This document shows, in pieces, positions 11,655-24,457 of a DNA stretch of 64,000 bases (position 1 is its first letter; every line of letters begins with the position of its first letter). This DNA comes from Pleodorina starrii. Lineage: Eukaryota > Chlorophyta > Chlorophyceae > Chlamydomonadales > Volvocaceae. Below the pieces are notes generated by a model. It did not search any database and was not told the DNA's origin. It was given only the letters and a program-made list of their open reading frames with translations. The translations under genes and the position numbers were made by a program. The stretch is from NCBI GenBank assembly GCA_030267565.1, contig BRXU01000017.1:2078501-2142500 (forward strand), written 5' to 3'.

Positions 11655-13957
11655 ATGTCGGTCGAGGCACAACCCTGGAATGGGAAAGAGGAGCCCTGCC
11701 AGGAGCTGCCACTTGGCGCAGATGTTGAGCGCCCCTCTCAACAGGAGGCGGGTCCTCTACAGGAAGCTAGCACAAGCGGCCAACAGCACCAGCAACATAG
11801 TGTACTGGGCGGGCTGCCAGGCGCGTCGCGGAGATATAGCTGGTAAGGTTCTGTTTGACCCAGCTAAATTGTGGAGACGTCGGTCGACTTGTGGCATTCG
11901 GTCAACAGGATGGAGCTTATACAATGGGGAGGAGGATCTGCGGTTAAGGAGCAGCTAGACTTGTTACAGGTAAGCCCTTGTCTCGCGGAAGGCGTCTCCC
12001 GTTGAGTCACAGGCGCAACGAGCGCGTGGGTGTTGTGCCCCGCAGGCCCGCCTTCGCCAGGGCGCAGTGCACTTCCAGCCGACCATCTGCAAGCCGCGGT
12101 CCGTCACCATCCGCGAGCTGGAGTACTTACAGGAGGTTGGGCTGAGCGTGCCGGACTGGCTGTCTCACAAGCCTACCCGTAACCGGCCCACGCTGCCGCC
12201 CAACGCTTCACTCCGGGTCCACGCGCGCATGGTGAGACGTGGTACAGCTGCTCGCCACGGCGGGCCTGCAGCTGCAGACGCCTTCCAAAGCGGCGTGGGA
12301 AACAACACTGCGGGTGACGCAACCCAAACATGCCTTTCCCACCCGGCCGTGGATTCTCCGTGTGGCTTCCCCACGCATAGTGCCATAGACGCGTGAGCCC
12401 TGCCTGAATCCGCTGGCCGCCTCCCCGTCCGACCTCCGCGCCCTCGCCGCGCAGAAGGTCGTGCAGCAGCACCACGTCAGTGCCGGCAAGGTCGGCACCG
12501 CCATGAAGCTGCTGCGGGCCGTCAAGAGCAAGGCCAACGGGTCGGGCCGCACGTACACGTCCAAGTACCGCGGCGTGCACCAGACCTTCCCCACCAAGCG
12601 CTGGGAGGCGCAGTTCCGCCGAAACGGCAAGCCCACTTCGCTCGGTGAGCTGCTGGGCACATGTTGGGAGGTGTACTTTCTTCCCCCAGCAGGGCCGCGG
12701 CAGAGGCCTGGGACGACTGGACGGACGTGCTAGGACTGGGCGACAAGTCGGGCGCGGCTGACCGCCGGGCTGAATGCGCTGCGGAAAAGCATTGGAGAGG
12801 AACTGCCTCCCGCCGGCGAAGCTTCGCCCACACCGTGATTTGTCTTGGCGCAAGCTTGGCAGGCAGGCATATCGGTTGCCTGCCTATTCTCGCAGACACG
12901 GGAATACCGCGCTAATTGCGGCGCTGCTGCCCCTATCCCCAGACATGATACACCCCTTTGTCTGCGCACGCCTGCAGGGTGCTTCGACAACGAGGAGGAG
13001 GCGGCCCGCGCGTACGACAAGATGATGCTGTGGTGCGAGCTGCACAACGCGGCGGGCGTCAAGAGCGGCATCACCAACTTTGACCCCACCGAGTACGAGA
13101 AGGAGTTCGCGTGGCTGCAGGCCATTACACAGGTACGGTCCGCGCGGAGGCCGGAAGCCCCGCAGCGCTCACTTTACTTCACTGGCTTTCCTTCACCCCA
13201 AGTCCCGCTGCAAGGTCCTTGTCCAGGCGGACGGCACTTCCCGCACCACGGGAGTGTGCGAGTGTCCTACCATGCAGCCATGTAAGAAAACCCTAGGCAC
13301 GACACTCGAATACCGGTGCATCTTTCGTTCCTTCCTTGTCCTCAAACTGTGGCCCTGCCCGTACCCCGGGTCGCGCCCGGGCTCTGCCCTTTGCTCTGCA
13401 CTTGGCAGGACGAGCTGATCGAGAATCTCCGCAGCGAGGGCCGCCGGCAGGCCGCCCACCGCATGATGCGTCAGAAGCGCGAGGGCGCCCCGGAGGCGCA
13501 CACAGAGGACTTTGAGGAGTCGGCCCAGCAGGCGCAGCAGCAGCAGCCCCAGCAGGAACTGCCGCAGTCGCAACTGCCGGGCGGCCTGCCGGTCATCGGA
13601 CAGCCGGGCCTGCCGCCGCAGCCTCAGCTGGAGATTGACCCCTCTGTCGCTGCGGCGGCGGCCGCCGCAGCGGCGGCTGCCGGCGCGGCGCTGCCGCCGC
13701 TCATGTTGGGGGGCGTGGTGGCGTCGGGAGAGCTGCAGCACCTGGGCATCGCGGAGGCAGCCGCGGTGGCGGCGGCGGCGGCGGCGTCCGAGGGACTTTC
13801 GGCAGGCGGTGTGGCGCCGATGGACACGGGCGCGGTTTGTCCGGCTGGGGCAGCTGCGGCAGGCGCAGCCGTGAGCGCAGCCGCAGCTGAGGCAGGGGAC
13901 GCGGACGCGGCCGCAAGCATCATGCTGGCAAGCGATGAGTACCTGATGGACACGTGA
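11655..13957 (+). CDS. AP2/ERF-domain transcription factor
   Basis: Six exons (11655-11842, 11909-11969, 12046-12231, 12455-12644, 12978-13132, 13409-13957) join in frame to 442 residues. A single AP2 domain spans about residues 181-244: SKYRGVHQTFPTKRWEAQF carries the YRGV and WEAQ elements, followed by LG-F, EEEAARAYD and a closing NFD. An intron splits the domain between SLG and CFDNEEE. The domain predicts sequence-specific DNA binding in the nucleus. Upstream of it is a basic stretch (LLRAVKSKANGS). The C-terminus is Gln-rich (QQAQQQQPQQELPQ) then poly-Ala, resembling a disordered activation region. The first exon is supported by phase and a clean GTAAGG donor but has no recognisable domain, so the N-terminus is the least certain part. 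Target genes cannot be inferred. Confidence 0.88.
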
Positions 13958-14711
13958 AAACGAGCGGATCCCCGTCCCTGTCATGTCGTACCCCAGAAAC
14001 CAGCCAGAAGTGAGATCCAGCCCTCCCTTCGCGGCCGCTTGGGTCTTGCAATGTCCCTTGCCAACCGGCGGTGCAGCCGAGCCAACTTGGCAGTGAACGG
14101 TTCTGTCTGGAAAAGGGCAAGTCAGCCACCCCACGCATTCGTTTTTGCCGAAATTCTGGACGGGATTCTAGATGCATAATGATGCAATGAACCCGAATAT
14201 TGACATTTTATGGGCGGCCGTGGTGATATGGTGGCTAAAATGGCCAATGTGCCAGCTAGACTGCTGCCCCGAATCCTGACTTTGGGCGAAAAGCCCAAGG
14301 GAAGTGCACTCTTGTAAACCACCCACCCATTCGCGGTTGCCAAAATTCCGGAAGGGATTCTAGATGCATAATGATGCAATGAACCCAATACCCAAATACT
14401 GACATTGGGACGGGCTGACCGTTGGCAGTTTCACGAACGGTTGGCACCGTTGTTAGGTGCAAATCTGCGGCCCAAAATGGATTTGGGCCAGGCCCAACGC
14501 AGGGCAGGCCCAACGAGTACGGTGCACTTCGTTGCTACTCATGCAGGTCTCCTTAAGACGGGACATTTTGCAGTTAATTATTGTGACGTCGTGCTGTATT
14601 GCCATAGCCTGGCTTGTGAGATCGCCGCAGCATCTTGCCAACGTGCTTTACGCACCAAAGTCTCAACCCACAGACACCACGGGCAACTCATCTACTAAGC
14701 AAGGAGGAAAC
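13958..14711. other. Intergenic region with a degenerate repeated block
   Basis: This 750-bp gap between the AP2 and glutaredoxin genes contains two copies of a ~75-bp sequence described separately. A TGTAA motif at 14313-14317 could end the AP2 transcript. No coding exon was found. Confidence 0.5.
14133..14404. repeat. Two direct copies of a ~75-bp sequence
   Basis: The stretches around 14133-14210 and 14329-14404 share GGGATTCTAGATGCATAATG and the following ATGCAATGAACCC, with scattered differences outside that core. They are about 195 bp apart in the same orientation. Nothing in them suggests a mobile element with ends. Confidence 0.75.
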
Positions 14712-15634
14712 ATGGGCAAGGCGGAGGCTCTCCAGGAGATCAACGCGGCCGTCTCGGCGAACAAAGTCAGTCGTAAGGGCACATGCAGCTGTCGCTTTGA
14801 CATACGCTAGCGCATTTACATTTTGGTTGTATGCGCTGGTGCAAATTCTCGTCCTGACTGCCAGGGGCATCTGCGATTGGATGGCGAGGCTGCGTTCCTC
14901 TGGGAGACTAATCCCCTTGTCCCGATTAGGATGACATGTCGCGGGCTTTGAGGACGTGTGTCGGAGGCACTGCACTTGTCGTCACCGGTCGCGGCCCCCG
15001 ACCTGCCCCCCGCCCCCCAGGTCATGGTGTACAGCAAGTCCTACTGCCCGTACTGTGTGAAGGCCAAGAACGCGCTCAACCAGTTCATCAAGCCATCCCA
15101 GTACACGGTTGTCGAGGTGAGATTCTCTGAAGGGACACACATGTTGGCGTCGGTGATAGTTGACGGCCGCTTGGGCTGGCGGGTGAGTTGCACCGCCGGT
15201 CTCACAGCCGGTCGGCTGCTCAGGAATAGCCCTCAAGGCCAACCCGTGCCGATGCCCTGCAAGACCTTCGACTGGTCGTCCAGTCCTAAGCCCGTCGCCC
15301 GCCTCCTTCCCCGCCCCCTCACCGCCAGCCCGCCCCCTTCCCCCAGCCTCCCGCCTTCACCGCGCGCCTTTCCCCCAAGACCTCCCTTAAGCGCCCCGCT
15401 CTTCCCCTCCTCCCCCCCTTACGCATGTCATGGACCTCTTAACCCCCCGTTTGGCAGCTGGACCAGCGGTCCGACACGGACGTGATGCAGGATGCGCTGC
15501 TGGAGGTCACCGGCGGCCGCAGCGTGCCGCGCGTCTTCATCAACGGCAAGTTCCTGGGCGGCGGCGACGATACGGCCGCGGCCGCCGCCAACGGCACGCT
15601 GCAGAAGCTGCTCACCGAGGCGGGCGTGCTGTGA
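14712..15634 (+). CDS. Class I (CPYC) glutaredoxin
   Basis: Three exons, 14712-14765, 15021-15116 and 15458-15634, all phase 0, give 108 residues, the normal length for a single-domain glutaredoxin. The redox site CPYC is at residues 27-30 (VMVYSKSYCPYC). The cis-proline element SVPRVFI and the glutathione-binding GGGDD follow in exon 3. The family reduces protein disulfides and glutathione mixed disulfides with glutathione as electron donor. The N-terminus MGKAEALQEINAAV shows no clear transit or signal peptide, so a cytosolic location is likely. The start has a purine-rich context (GAGGAAACATGG). The dithiol site argues against the iron-sulfur CGFS class. Confidence 0.96.
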
Positions 15635-17638
15635 ACCTCCCCAGGGCCTAAGGCAGTGCGGTAGCGCCTATGTTAGGGGAGGTTACGAGAGCGGCCCTTC
15701 CCCCACGCGCTGGGAGGTGCTGAGGCCACCCAGAGAACCAATCTGCTTATGGGGCGCCAGGGCAGGCGGCGCACGACCCCAGCTTGTCGAGGAAATGCTT
15801 CTGGGCTGGTGACGTCTGCGGATTGTGGATGTCTGATGTTGGGCCTGCCGGTGTGTGCGGAACGGGTTGTCCCTCGACAGCAGCAGCAGCAGCAGCAGCA
15901 GGGGTCGGCCGCTCGCCGGCGCGACGGTGAAACGGCTTTTCCTTAACTGGACGCGTGCTGGGCTCGGACGGCCAAGCCGGTTTGCTCAAAGTGCATCGCA
16001 GAGGGGCTGAGCTGAGCGCAGCGGCACCCTGACGCATTCAGTGCGCCTGGGTGCTTTCATCGCAGGTTTGGGAGGGGATGCTGTGTACCGCCCCGCCTAA
16101 TGTCTAGTGCGGCCTTGAGCAATTGTTGCCGTTGTGTGATTGGCTCGCGCTGTCTCTGTGACTCGAGGCGGGCGGACGGGGGTGCGTAGGCGCGCGCGCT
16201 CTGCTGTTGGATCGGGCGAAAGGCCCGGGCGACATTGCTGAACGCGCAGGATGAAGCGATGAGCGCGGAGGATGAAGCAATGGAATGGCGGGCGCCCCGT
16301 CGGGCGGCATGCCTAAAGGCTACTGGGCACGCTCGCATGCAATACTCGGCCGAACCCGTGTTGGCCTCCTTGCAAATATTCCTTCGGCGTATCTCAGCAA
16401 ACCGCTCGGCGCATCGGCGAATCGCAATCTGCCAGCCCTTTGACGGCTACTCGGGAGCAGCCGGAGCGCGCTCGCGGTCCAAGTGCATTTGGCGATCAGC
16501 GGTGCCGTCGGGCTCGCTGGCTTTTCCCTTCCTAAGAGTTAGGGGCTGAAGAACACATACAGCGATGATAAAAGCAACGACAGCGGCAGCAAGTCTCTGT
16601 AAGCCCTGGCTGCGCGGCGCAGCACTGCAAGCAGCGGTGTTGCTGTCTTGAGACGGCGCGCACAACACGGGAAGGGTTGCCGCGAGAAGCGGGGGAAGGG
16701 TCTGTCGGGTTTGTTGCTAATCCGTCACTATAGCGAAGGGAGCTGCCAGCCCTCAGCAGCGGTGCAGCGCCCGATGCCGTGGAAAAACCGCAGGGCGCGA
16801 TGTGATCTGGGTGTGACGATGTAAGTCATGCTGATGGGTGGGCCGCTGTGGCGCCTCCCTTTAGAGTCAGCTAGTCGCGCGGAGCTGCAGCGATGGCGCT
16901 CGAAAGAGCAATGCGCGACGCGAGGGACCGCATCACTGCGCCATTCGCGTAACGTAAGGGGAGCCTAAATGCGAGCACACGAAACGGAAGCAAAACTGAG
17001 TTAAGTTTCAGGTCTAGTCATACGGTAGTTTCAACCAACAGACGTGCCTGTTGGACGGACCGACGAAGAGGGCCAACTCGACGGTTGGGTGTGCGCGTCG
17101 CCGTCGAGGCGGCCAACCCATACGGACCCTCCGCGTACGCTGATGTCTGAGGAGGGAAGATGATTCTGCCTTTGGAACGTCGGCATCTCCAAAGGTTGTT
17201 TATGTCTTGACCCTCGCGCGTCAGGCAGTTGCCAGGCAGTGCGTTTGGGCTTGTGCGCGCGCAACCTGCGAAGCGAATGCGTAACCGACACGCTTGCCTG
17301 AAATCCCAGTCAGTATACGAACCATAGGAAACTCCGCCGTCCGGATGTGTAGGAGCTTGGGTGTGCCTCTTGAGCGTCGATTGCCTTGTCGAGAAGCCAA
17401 CGGTCGTACAATCAACTGATCCAACCGCAACGGTTGCACGCCGGGGCCCCCATTAAAAGCAGCCGTCCGCCGCTTTGGTAGGCATCTAAACATCCCAATC
17501 TCTCCTTCATTCGTCGACTAGGAGTTGCGGGCCTGGCCCGATCTCCCTAGGCGCGACACCTACCGTGGTTCATTGAACCCCCGGGGTGCTGCTGCTGCTG
17601 CTGCTGCTGCCGCGGCCGTCGAGACCCCTCGAATCACG
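15635..17638. other. 3' UTR of the glutaredoxin gene and intergenic region
   Basis: Two kilobases with no supported exon on either strand. A short (CAG)n run lies at about 15880-15900. TGTAA motifs at 16598-16602 and 16820-16824 are candidate poly(A) signals for the glutaredoxin gene. The promoter of the Kazal gene should be near the right end. Confidence 0.45.
16598..16602 (+). terminator. Candidate TGTAA polyadenylation signal
   Basis: TGTAA, the usual volvocine poly(A) signal, is 964 bp past the glutaredoxin stop codon. The assignment rests on motif and position only. Confidence 0.3.
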
Positions 17639-20600
17639 ATGGTGGCCAGCGCCGCAAGCATCGCGCGCAGCCGTCCTGCGCTGGCTCTCCTCCTGGTGAT
17701 CTCATCAGGTACGTTCGCGAACCCGCCTCGGCCGTCGTCTCGCCGCGCTGCCGCTTCATGTCCATGCGAGCTGCGATGGCAACCAACGACCCCGCCCCCC
17801 ACACCCCGCCCTGCCTCTACGCCCGCTCTCTCCGCGGACCACTGCTCGCTATACAATGCCTTCTCACCAATTTGCCTCCGCTCGCTTTGGGGCTGCACCT
17901 CCTCCGGGAGGGCACCGGGAGGGCACAGCGTCCATTTGCCATTTTGCGGTTGGCGCAAGTTTCCAGACAACGGCCCGCGAAGCATCTGTCCACCACACTG
18001 CCCTCCCTTTCCCCCCGCATCTGTCCACAAAACTGCTGATAAAGTCAAGTCTTACAAGCACCTGGAGGGCACTGTGTCGACCCACACGCAGGCATTCTCC
18101 TGGCAACCGTCTTCGCCGGCCGCCCGGACGCGCAGTGCCTCAGCGCGCGCTCGCCGACCTACACTCGGATCCCCGACCTGCACGGCGCCGTCGCGGATGA
18201 GCCCAGCGCCTTTCTGGGCAAGGTGAGCTGCGGCCTGGGGGGCGGTGCGGTGCGGGGCGGTGTTGAGTGGCGCGGTGAACTCCGCTGAACGGTGCGTTGT
18301 GAACTTGTGATGCGGTGCGCCGCCGAGCCGAGCGGCCCCGTGTGTCGGCCGCGCTGCGTGGAACGGAGGACTTCCTCTGATCCTCTCCAGCGAGGCGGAG
18401 GAGCCGGTGCGAGGCCGCAGCGGTCACACCTGCGGACCCATGCGCTGCACCTGCCCTGTCTGGCTTCCGTCGACCTCCGTTGACCGCTGGTTGCGTGGCA
18501 AACGTTGCACGCCGCCTTGCCCCGGACCGATTACGGTGGTCCTAGAGGGGATGCACACGTTGGACCGGCTGTGACAGGCTGTCGTGTTGTCCCGCTTCGC
18601 TCATCATCCCGCAACGCCACCGCCCACCGCCCACCCGCCTGCCTCCCTCCCGTTGAGCAGATCGTCACGGTGCGCGGAGTGGTGAGCGCCCGCTTCCAGC
18701 CCCCCGCCGCCGCCGGCGCCCCGCGAGTCGCCTCCCACCTGGACCTCAGCGGCTTCGTACTGCAGGCCAGGTGCGCCCGCCGAGGCGCCGCGTCCCCCTC
18801 GCCCTGACCCCTGAACCTGCCCGCGCCTGCGTAGCGAGCGAAGAGCAGATACCGTAACTCTAGAGGAATATTTTTTACCCTTCCCGCCTCGTGAAGGCAA
18901 GCAGTAGGCGCGTGGGATTGGTTAGGTAACGGTTGGATACGGCTGGACACGGAAGCTCGCGGCCGTAGACCACCACCCTCCCTCCAGACGCCACGCCCGA
19001 GGCACCGACACACTCGCAATCCCGCCTCCCGCCTCCCGCCTCGATGGCCCCTCCTTTGCTCCCCCGAAGGCCTGAAGCCCCGGAGGTTCACTACAGCGCC
19101 CTGGCCGCTCCCCTCGCCATCCGCGTCACGGAGGGCTGCGCCGCCGGCACTAACCGACCAGACTGTGTGACCGTGGCTCCCGGTGACGATGTCGAGTGAG
19201 TGGCAGCGCGCGAGGGGCGCACGGGCGCGAGCTGCTGCCGGGACTTGTTGCAGTGCCGGGACGGTGTGCCTTGCCTCGCCTCGCCTTGCCTTGCCTTGCC
19301 TTGGGGGCCTTAAGTCCACCTCCCGCGTGAGGCATGACTCACCTTCTTCCGGCAGTCAAAACACCCTACGATGTCGTACACCGTATGTCGCAGGGTGGAG
19401 GGCGTCGTGGAGGAGCGCTTCACCGCCGGCGGCCGCGCCACCACCCTCCGCGCCACCCGCATCACCCCCTGCGCCCGCTGCCCCCGCAACCGCGGCGCCA
19501 CCCCCACCTCCTCCTCCTCCTCCCCCTCCTCCTCCCCCTCCGTGGACCGCCTGCTGGGGGCCCCCCTGGAGATCGGTTCCGCGCTTGAGGGCGCCCTGCT
19601 GCTTGCTGAGGACGACGCCTTTGGCCACCTGGACTTCGGCGCTGATCAGGTGATGGACGTTTTCTGGGCGGGGCTGGAGTCGACGCGCGTGGCGGTGGCG
19701 AGGCGGCTGGTGGTGGTCGACGACAGCCGTCTGAAGACGAGCGGTGAGCGACGGAGCCAATCGATGGCGGCCGCTCTGTGGGATGTTTCGGATCTCTGTG
19801 GGCCTCCCGCCGTCCTTCCCTCCCTCCGTCCCTCCCTCTCTCATGAAGTATTTATCATGCCTAAGCTTAGGCAGGCCATTACTTGGGAGGAGGAAGGAGG
19901 GGAGGGTGGGACAGGAGAGGTGGGAAGGAGGGAAACAGAGAGGATCTGGGGTGCCTGCGCAAGCTGAACCCCGCTCGACAGGCAGGCAAGCAGGCAGGGG
20001 ACCGCCCGTCGCAGCCTCGGCTCCCCTGGATGGAAGGATGAGCCCGAGTGCCTCAGTACCTGCCCGGGGGAAGTGGTACCCGCCCGCCATGGCTGGGCAG
20101 AGGACTTGTCACTTCGGAGGCCCACCCGTCCCGTCCCCGCCGCCGCTGCACTTCTCACGCCACCCCCATTCGAATGCCTTCCCCGCCTTCCCCTCCCTTC
20201 TGGTAGGTGAGGTGGCGGTACGCCTGGCTGCTGCCGATGGGAGCGACCAGCTGACCGGCCCCGCCCTGGCGCTCGTCCCATTTGCCACCGGCCAACCGTC
20301 AACCTTCACCGCGCGAGGTAGGGCGCCCACGCCGGCAGGGGTTTGGCGCAGGCAGGCAGGCAGGCTGCTGCGCCGTAGGGCTTCATCCCCCGGGGTCTCC
20401 GCCTCCGCCGCTGTTTTCCCTCCTTGGGGTCCCTCCTCCTCCTCCTCCTCCTCCTCCTCCTCCTCCTCCTCCTCCTCCTCCTCCTCCTCCTCCTCCTCCT
20501 CCTCCTCCTCCTCCTCCTCCTCCTCCTCCTCCTCCTCCTCCTCCTCCTCCTCCTCCTCCTCCTCCCCCGGTACCGGCAGCGCCGCCCGCTCACCGGAATG

Positions 20601-22931
20601 CCGCGATCCTGTCCTGCCACGACGACGACAAAGCAACATCATCATCATCATGACGATCCCTTACGGTTCCAGCCCGCCCCCCGGGCGTGCTTGCTTTCCT
20701 CGCCCGCGATGCCGTGTCCCCCCTACAAGCATTGCTTGTGCTTCTGGCGAGCCCCCTCACCCGGCCCCGGCCCCCCGACTGCCCCGCGCGCCCTCGCTCG
20801 CAGAGGCTTTGCCGGTCGGCTCGGAGCTCCCCTCACTGCCCGAGGCGGTGCCGATGTGGACCTGCCGCCGCTGCAGCGCCGCCGCCGCCGCCGCCGCCAA
20901 CGAGACCGATGATGACTTGTTCGGAGCGCTCCAGTCTTCGGCCTCCGCGAAGACCGAGGCCGAGGAGGAGGGACAGGGTGATGCCGCCGCCGACGACGAC
21001 GCTGCGGATCTGCGGGAGGACTGCGGTTGGCGGCTGGTGTACACCGGCTCCTCGCCGCTGCGCTTCAGGGCACCGGGCAGCCACGAGATTGCGGTTGCTG
21101 CTGCGGAGGTAAGCAGGCAGGCAAGGGTGCGTTGCCGGATGCGTTTGTGTTTTGTTCCGATGTGTGTGTGTGTGTGTGTGTGATCCTGTGCAACTGCGAA
21201 GACTCATCACTCCTCACTGACGTCTCTGAGTCCACGGATTCCACTGAGTCCGCCTGTTTCAACATCGGGTTTATGAACCGATTCATTCACACCCGGAGGG
21301 GGAACAACCGGGTGCGCAGCGTGCCGGAACAAGCCAGGGTAGTGGGAACGCGTCGCGACTGAAGCCTAGTCGAGGGCTGTGAATGACGCCCGATGCATTC
21401 TTTCTTGCGGTGTTCAGGGTGTGAACCTCACGCACACGCACACAACACGTGTCTCACTGTCAACTCCCTACCCGCGCGCTATTTCCCCCCACCCCCAACC
21501 CCTACCAACCAACCAATCCGGCAGGCGGGCGTCATGCAGCGTCTGGCGACCAACGCCCTAACCACCATCAAGGCCCTCCCTGTCGTACGTCGCCGCCGCC
21601 TGACGCAAAGCGGCAAGGCGACATCGGGCAAACCTGGCCGCGCACCCCGCCCCGACAAGGACGATAATGATAACAAGGACGACGACAAGGACGAGGAGGT
21701 AGAGTTTGCGCCTCCCGACACTCCCGACGCTCCCCGGACCCCGCCAGCCCCCCCTACACCCCCTCCCAAGGCGCCCCGGGCCCCCCGGGCTCCGCGGTTC
21801 GAAGACTACGGCCTCAAGACAAGTGGGTTTTCTGGGTTGGTTAAGAGGGAGGTGGGAGGTGGGAGGTATCTGCGACCAACCACGGAGTGCTTTCTCAGTT
21901 TTGTTGTGGGTTGGGTCCTTGGGAGTTCGGAAGAGGCCCCGAGTTTGGCTGGGGCAGGGGGGGTATCCACGTATAGGCGGGGGGGGGGGGCTACAAGCGG
22001 CTTCGGCCGGGCGAGTGTGGTGGCGCCATGCTTGGGGACCCAAGTTGCGTTTGCGTGGATGTGCTTGTTGTGTTCATCGAAAGGGCCTGATCTGGGAGGG
22101 GGCTCTCATATCGGGGGCCAAGGAACGCAGCTTCGGTGTAGATTCGGTGATGGTAGGTGGCTTTGGGGGGGACGCGGCTGGGGCGGGTGACATGGGTCGC
22201 TGGCGCGGGGAAGGGGCTGCCCAGCAGTGCGCGTGTGTGTATATGTATATGTATATGTGTGTGTATGTGTGTGTGTGTTGTGTGTGTATGTGTGTGTGTG
22301 TGTGTGTGTTGTGTGACCTGTGTCCGGCGCATTGTCGGGTTCTGCCCTGCTCCAGTACGGCAACGAATAACCCTCGTGGCGCACCTCGGGACCTCCCCCC
22401 CCCATGCGCAGTTTGGTGCGAGAAGGCCGGCCGCTGCGACCAGATGAAGAAACAGCCGGTGTGCGGAACCAACAACCGTCTGTACGACAACTGGTGAGCA
22501 GGAGAGGGGGGAGGTTGGGGGGGGGGGGCCGTGGCCCGACACGCATGCATTCAAGTGGAGGAAAAGCGCCCCGCCTCTGCTGCAATGCAATGCGTTCTGC
22601 GTCGCTTGACGACCCCGCCGGGTGTAGCAACAGCACCGCAATCTGTGTGTACTGCCGCAACGTGCACGATAACTCTTGAGCCTTGTCGTAGTAATAACAT
22701 CAGTCAGCGCATGCCGTACATCACGTAAAAACTGTACCGCACGTGAAACCAAAAACAATGTGCTGTTGTTGCAGGTGCCACCTCACCTGCGCGAAGGACC
22801 CCATTGAGGCGCAAGCCGGCGTCGTGGTCTGCCGGGGCAGGTTTGTGGTTTCGGAGGACACCGACTGCGCTGAGTGGAACAAGTACTCGAAGACCCCCGA
22901 ATGCGCCGCTGATCCCACCACCAGTCAATAG
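17639..22931 (+). CDS. Secreted multidomain protein with C-terminal Kazal domain
   Basis: Ten exons (17639-17708, 18092-18222, 18661-18770, 19070-19195, 19394-19743, 20207-20317, 20804-21108, 21525-21822, 22412-22493, 22775-22931) join in frame to 579 residues. The N-terminus is a signal peptide or signal anchor (PALALLLVISSGILLATVFAG). IVTVRGVVSARF and VEGVVEERFT resemble OB-fold strands found N-terminal to secreted nucleases of the ExeM type, but no nuclease domain follows. Exon 7 has a paired-cysteine WTCRRC followed by poly-Ala and an acidic stretch; exon 8 has an Asp/Lys run and a proline-rich spacer. The last two exons encode a Kazal-like module (CEKAGRCDQMKKQPVCGTNN, then RLYDNWCHLTC), suggesting serine-protease inhibition outside the cell. 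The acceptor of exon 4 (CGAAG) is atypical and is the weakest junction. Confidence 0.72.
20433..20566. repeat. (TCC)n microsatellite, about 44 units
   Basis: An uninterrupted TCC run lies in the intron between exons 6 and 7 of the Kazal gene. It gives long poly-Ser, poly-Leu, poly-Pro and poly-Glu translations that are artefacts. Confidence 0.97.
22214..22316. repeat. Imperfect TG/TATG microsatellite
   Basis: A GT-rich tract with TATATG interruptions lies in the intron between exons 8 and 9 of the Kazal gene. A shorter pure (TG)n run is at 21163-21182 in the preceding intron. Confidence 0.85.
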
Positions 22932-23113
22932 GTTCGAGCAGGAGGTCCTTCTAGCGGCGCGGGTCAGGTATTCGAGCGGTCTGTGATGAGATGGGGGTGC
23001 TTGGGGTACCGATTGCCCCGCAGGGGGCCATCGGGGTCCGTGTATGTCCTGCTTTGGAGTTAGGTCGGGTCGGCCACGCCTCTTTTTGGTTTCCTGATAC
23101 GGCATCAGGTTTC

Positions 23114-23118
23114 TGTAA
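23114..23118 (+). terminator. Candidate TGTAA polyadenylation signal
   Basis: TGTAA lies 183 bp past the stop of the Kazal gene. A second copy is at 23445-23449. Confidence 0.4.
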
Positions 23119-24171
23119 GTTCGAGTTTTGTTCGCAGAGAATTCGGCCCCGGTAAGTAAGCATTGACACATTGGCAGTACGCAGGGCTGCAGTACAGGTC
23201 GTACAGGGCTGCAGTACAGGTCGTAGCGCCCTGTCCTAAGCTGTCTGCGCCCTGTTGGACTCACTCGAGCGCCCTGTGCGCGCAGAGTACGAACAAACCC
23301 ATCGGTCATGGGTAAATACAACATTACGTACTGGCTACTAAAGGGTAGTGGAGCGGCTCGCGTTATTAGTTTCCAACGCTTTGCATCGTTTTGCGATTGA
23401 GAGTTTTGAACAGCCTCTCCTAATTGGTTGTGGGCAGGCGTGCATGTAATGTCGCATTTGCACGTACTGTCAATAAATGGACGCCACGCGTCCCGTGGGT
23501 CTTTTGTATCATATGGTTGCCTTTTTTTGGTCGCGTTGTTCTTCGTGAGGCATTGGTTTAAAGACCCTCCAAAGGAATGTTCGCGGTGTTGATGCTCGAC
23601 GCTTTATGTTCCTCGCGCTAAACATTGAAGTGTGTCGGTACATGGAAGGTAGGCTAGGGGGTAAGGTAAGGCAGGCAGGTGCAGTTGTTGCTGGATTGTT
23701 TTGTGGCGCTGGATTTTTTTGTTTTTTTAACCACTGTACATAGGAAGCTGGGGGCTCTGGATAAAGAAGGGTAGGGTAGAGGGTACAGGGTAGATGCATC
23801 AGTGTTTATTGATGCTCGTAGTCTTGGGGTAGATAGGTTCGACTTGCGACCGTTGTGTGGTTCGCTGCTCAAGGTCCGGTCGCCTCTCGTCATGCTGATG
23901 TGTCACCCGAGAGTGGGGGTGGGTGGTTGAAGCAGTTGGCAGAAGTACAACACTTTGTACGGCCCCACCACGGACATGACATGTAACACAACCTCGGTAC
24001 ATCGTCGCTGTAGCCCCAACCCACCCACTTACACGCACTTCAACACCCACTTCACACACAAACGCAAACTCACACGCACACTCTCTCCGCACTCCCATCG
24101 CTGGCCTGCTGCCACTTCACCTTTCCACCCGACGGCGCCAGCTGCCTACCACTCGGACTGCTCAGTGCAGC

Positions 24172-24203
24172 ACCCTAAAAACCCTAAAAACCCTAAAAAC
24201 CCA
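24172..24203. repeat. Interstitial telomere-like repeat (CCCTAAAAA, 3 units)
   Basis: Three perfect nine-base units plus a trailing CCC. The unit is one A longer than the Chlamydomonas telomere unit (CCCTAAAA). Confidence 0.85.
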
Positions 24204-24452
24204 CGCCTCGCCAGTTCGCTACACGCCGCGCCGCGCCACCACGCGTCCGCGCCGAAAGAAAGTTCCGACAACACGCACGATATCTCGATATGCCTTACAG
24301 CGCACCCCCCCCCACGCCGTCTTCGTCCCTTCGCTGCGGTATGTTTTCTTACCCCCACGCAGCCGCCAGGTGTGGGAGTTGAACCAGGGCCTGATTCTCT
24401 TCTCAACAGGCCCTAGACCCCGAACACGGCCGCTTTGCAACCTTTTGAACCT

Positions 24453-24457
24453 TTACA
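24453..24457 (-). terminator. Candidate TGTAA polyadenylation signal (minus strand)
   Basis: TTACA on the plus strand, i.e. TGTAA on the minus strand, lies 555 bp past the stop of the gene ending at 25012. I saw no nearer copy. Confidence 0.3.

Noticed and set aside
20109..20651. ORFs with long poly-Glu, poly-Leu, poly-Pro or poly-Arg over the TCC tract
   Set aside because: They are translations of a microsatellite inside an intron of the Kazal gene.
24350..24425. tRNA-like B box (GGTTCAACTCC, minus strand)
   Set aside because: No A box, acceptor stem or anticodon arm in the right places.
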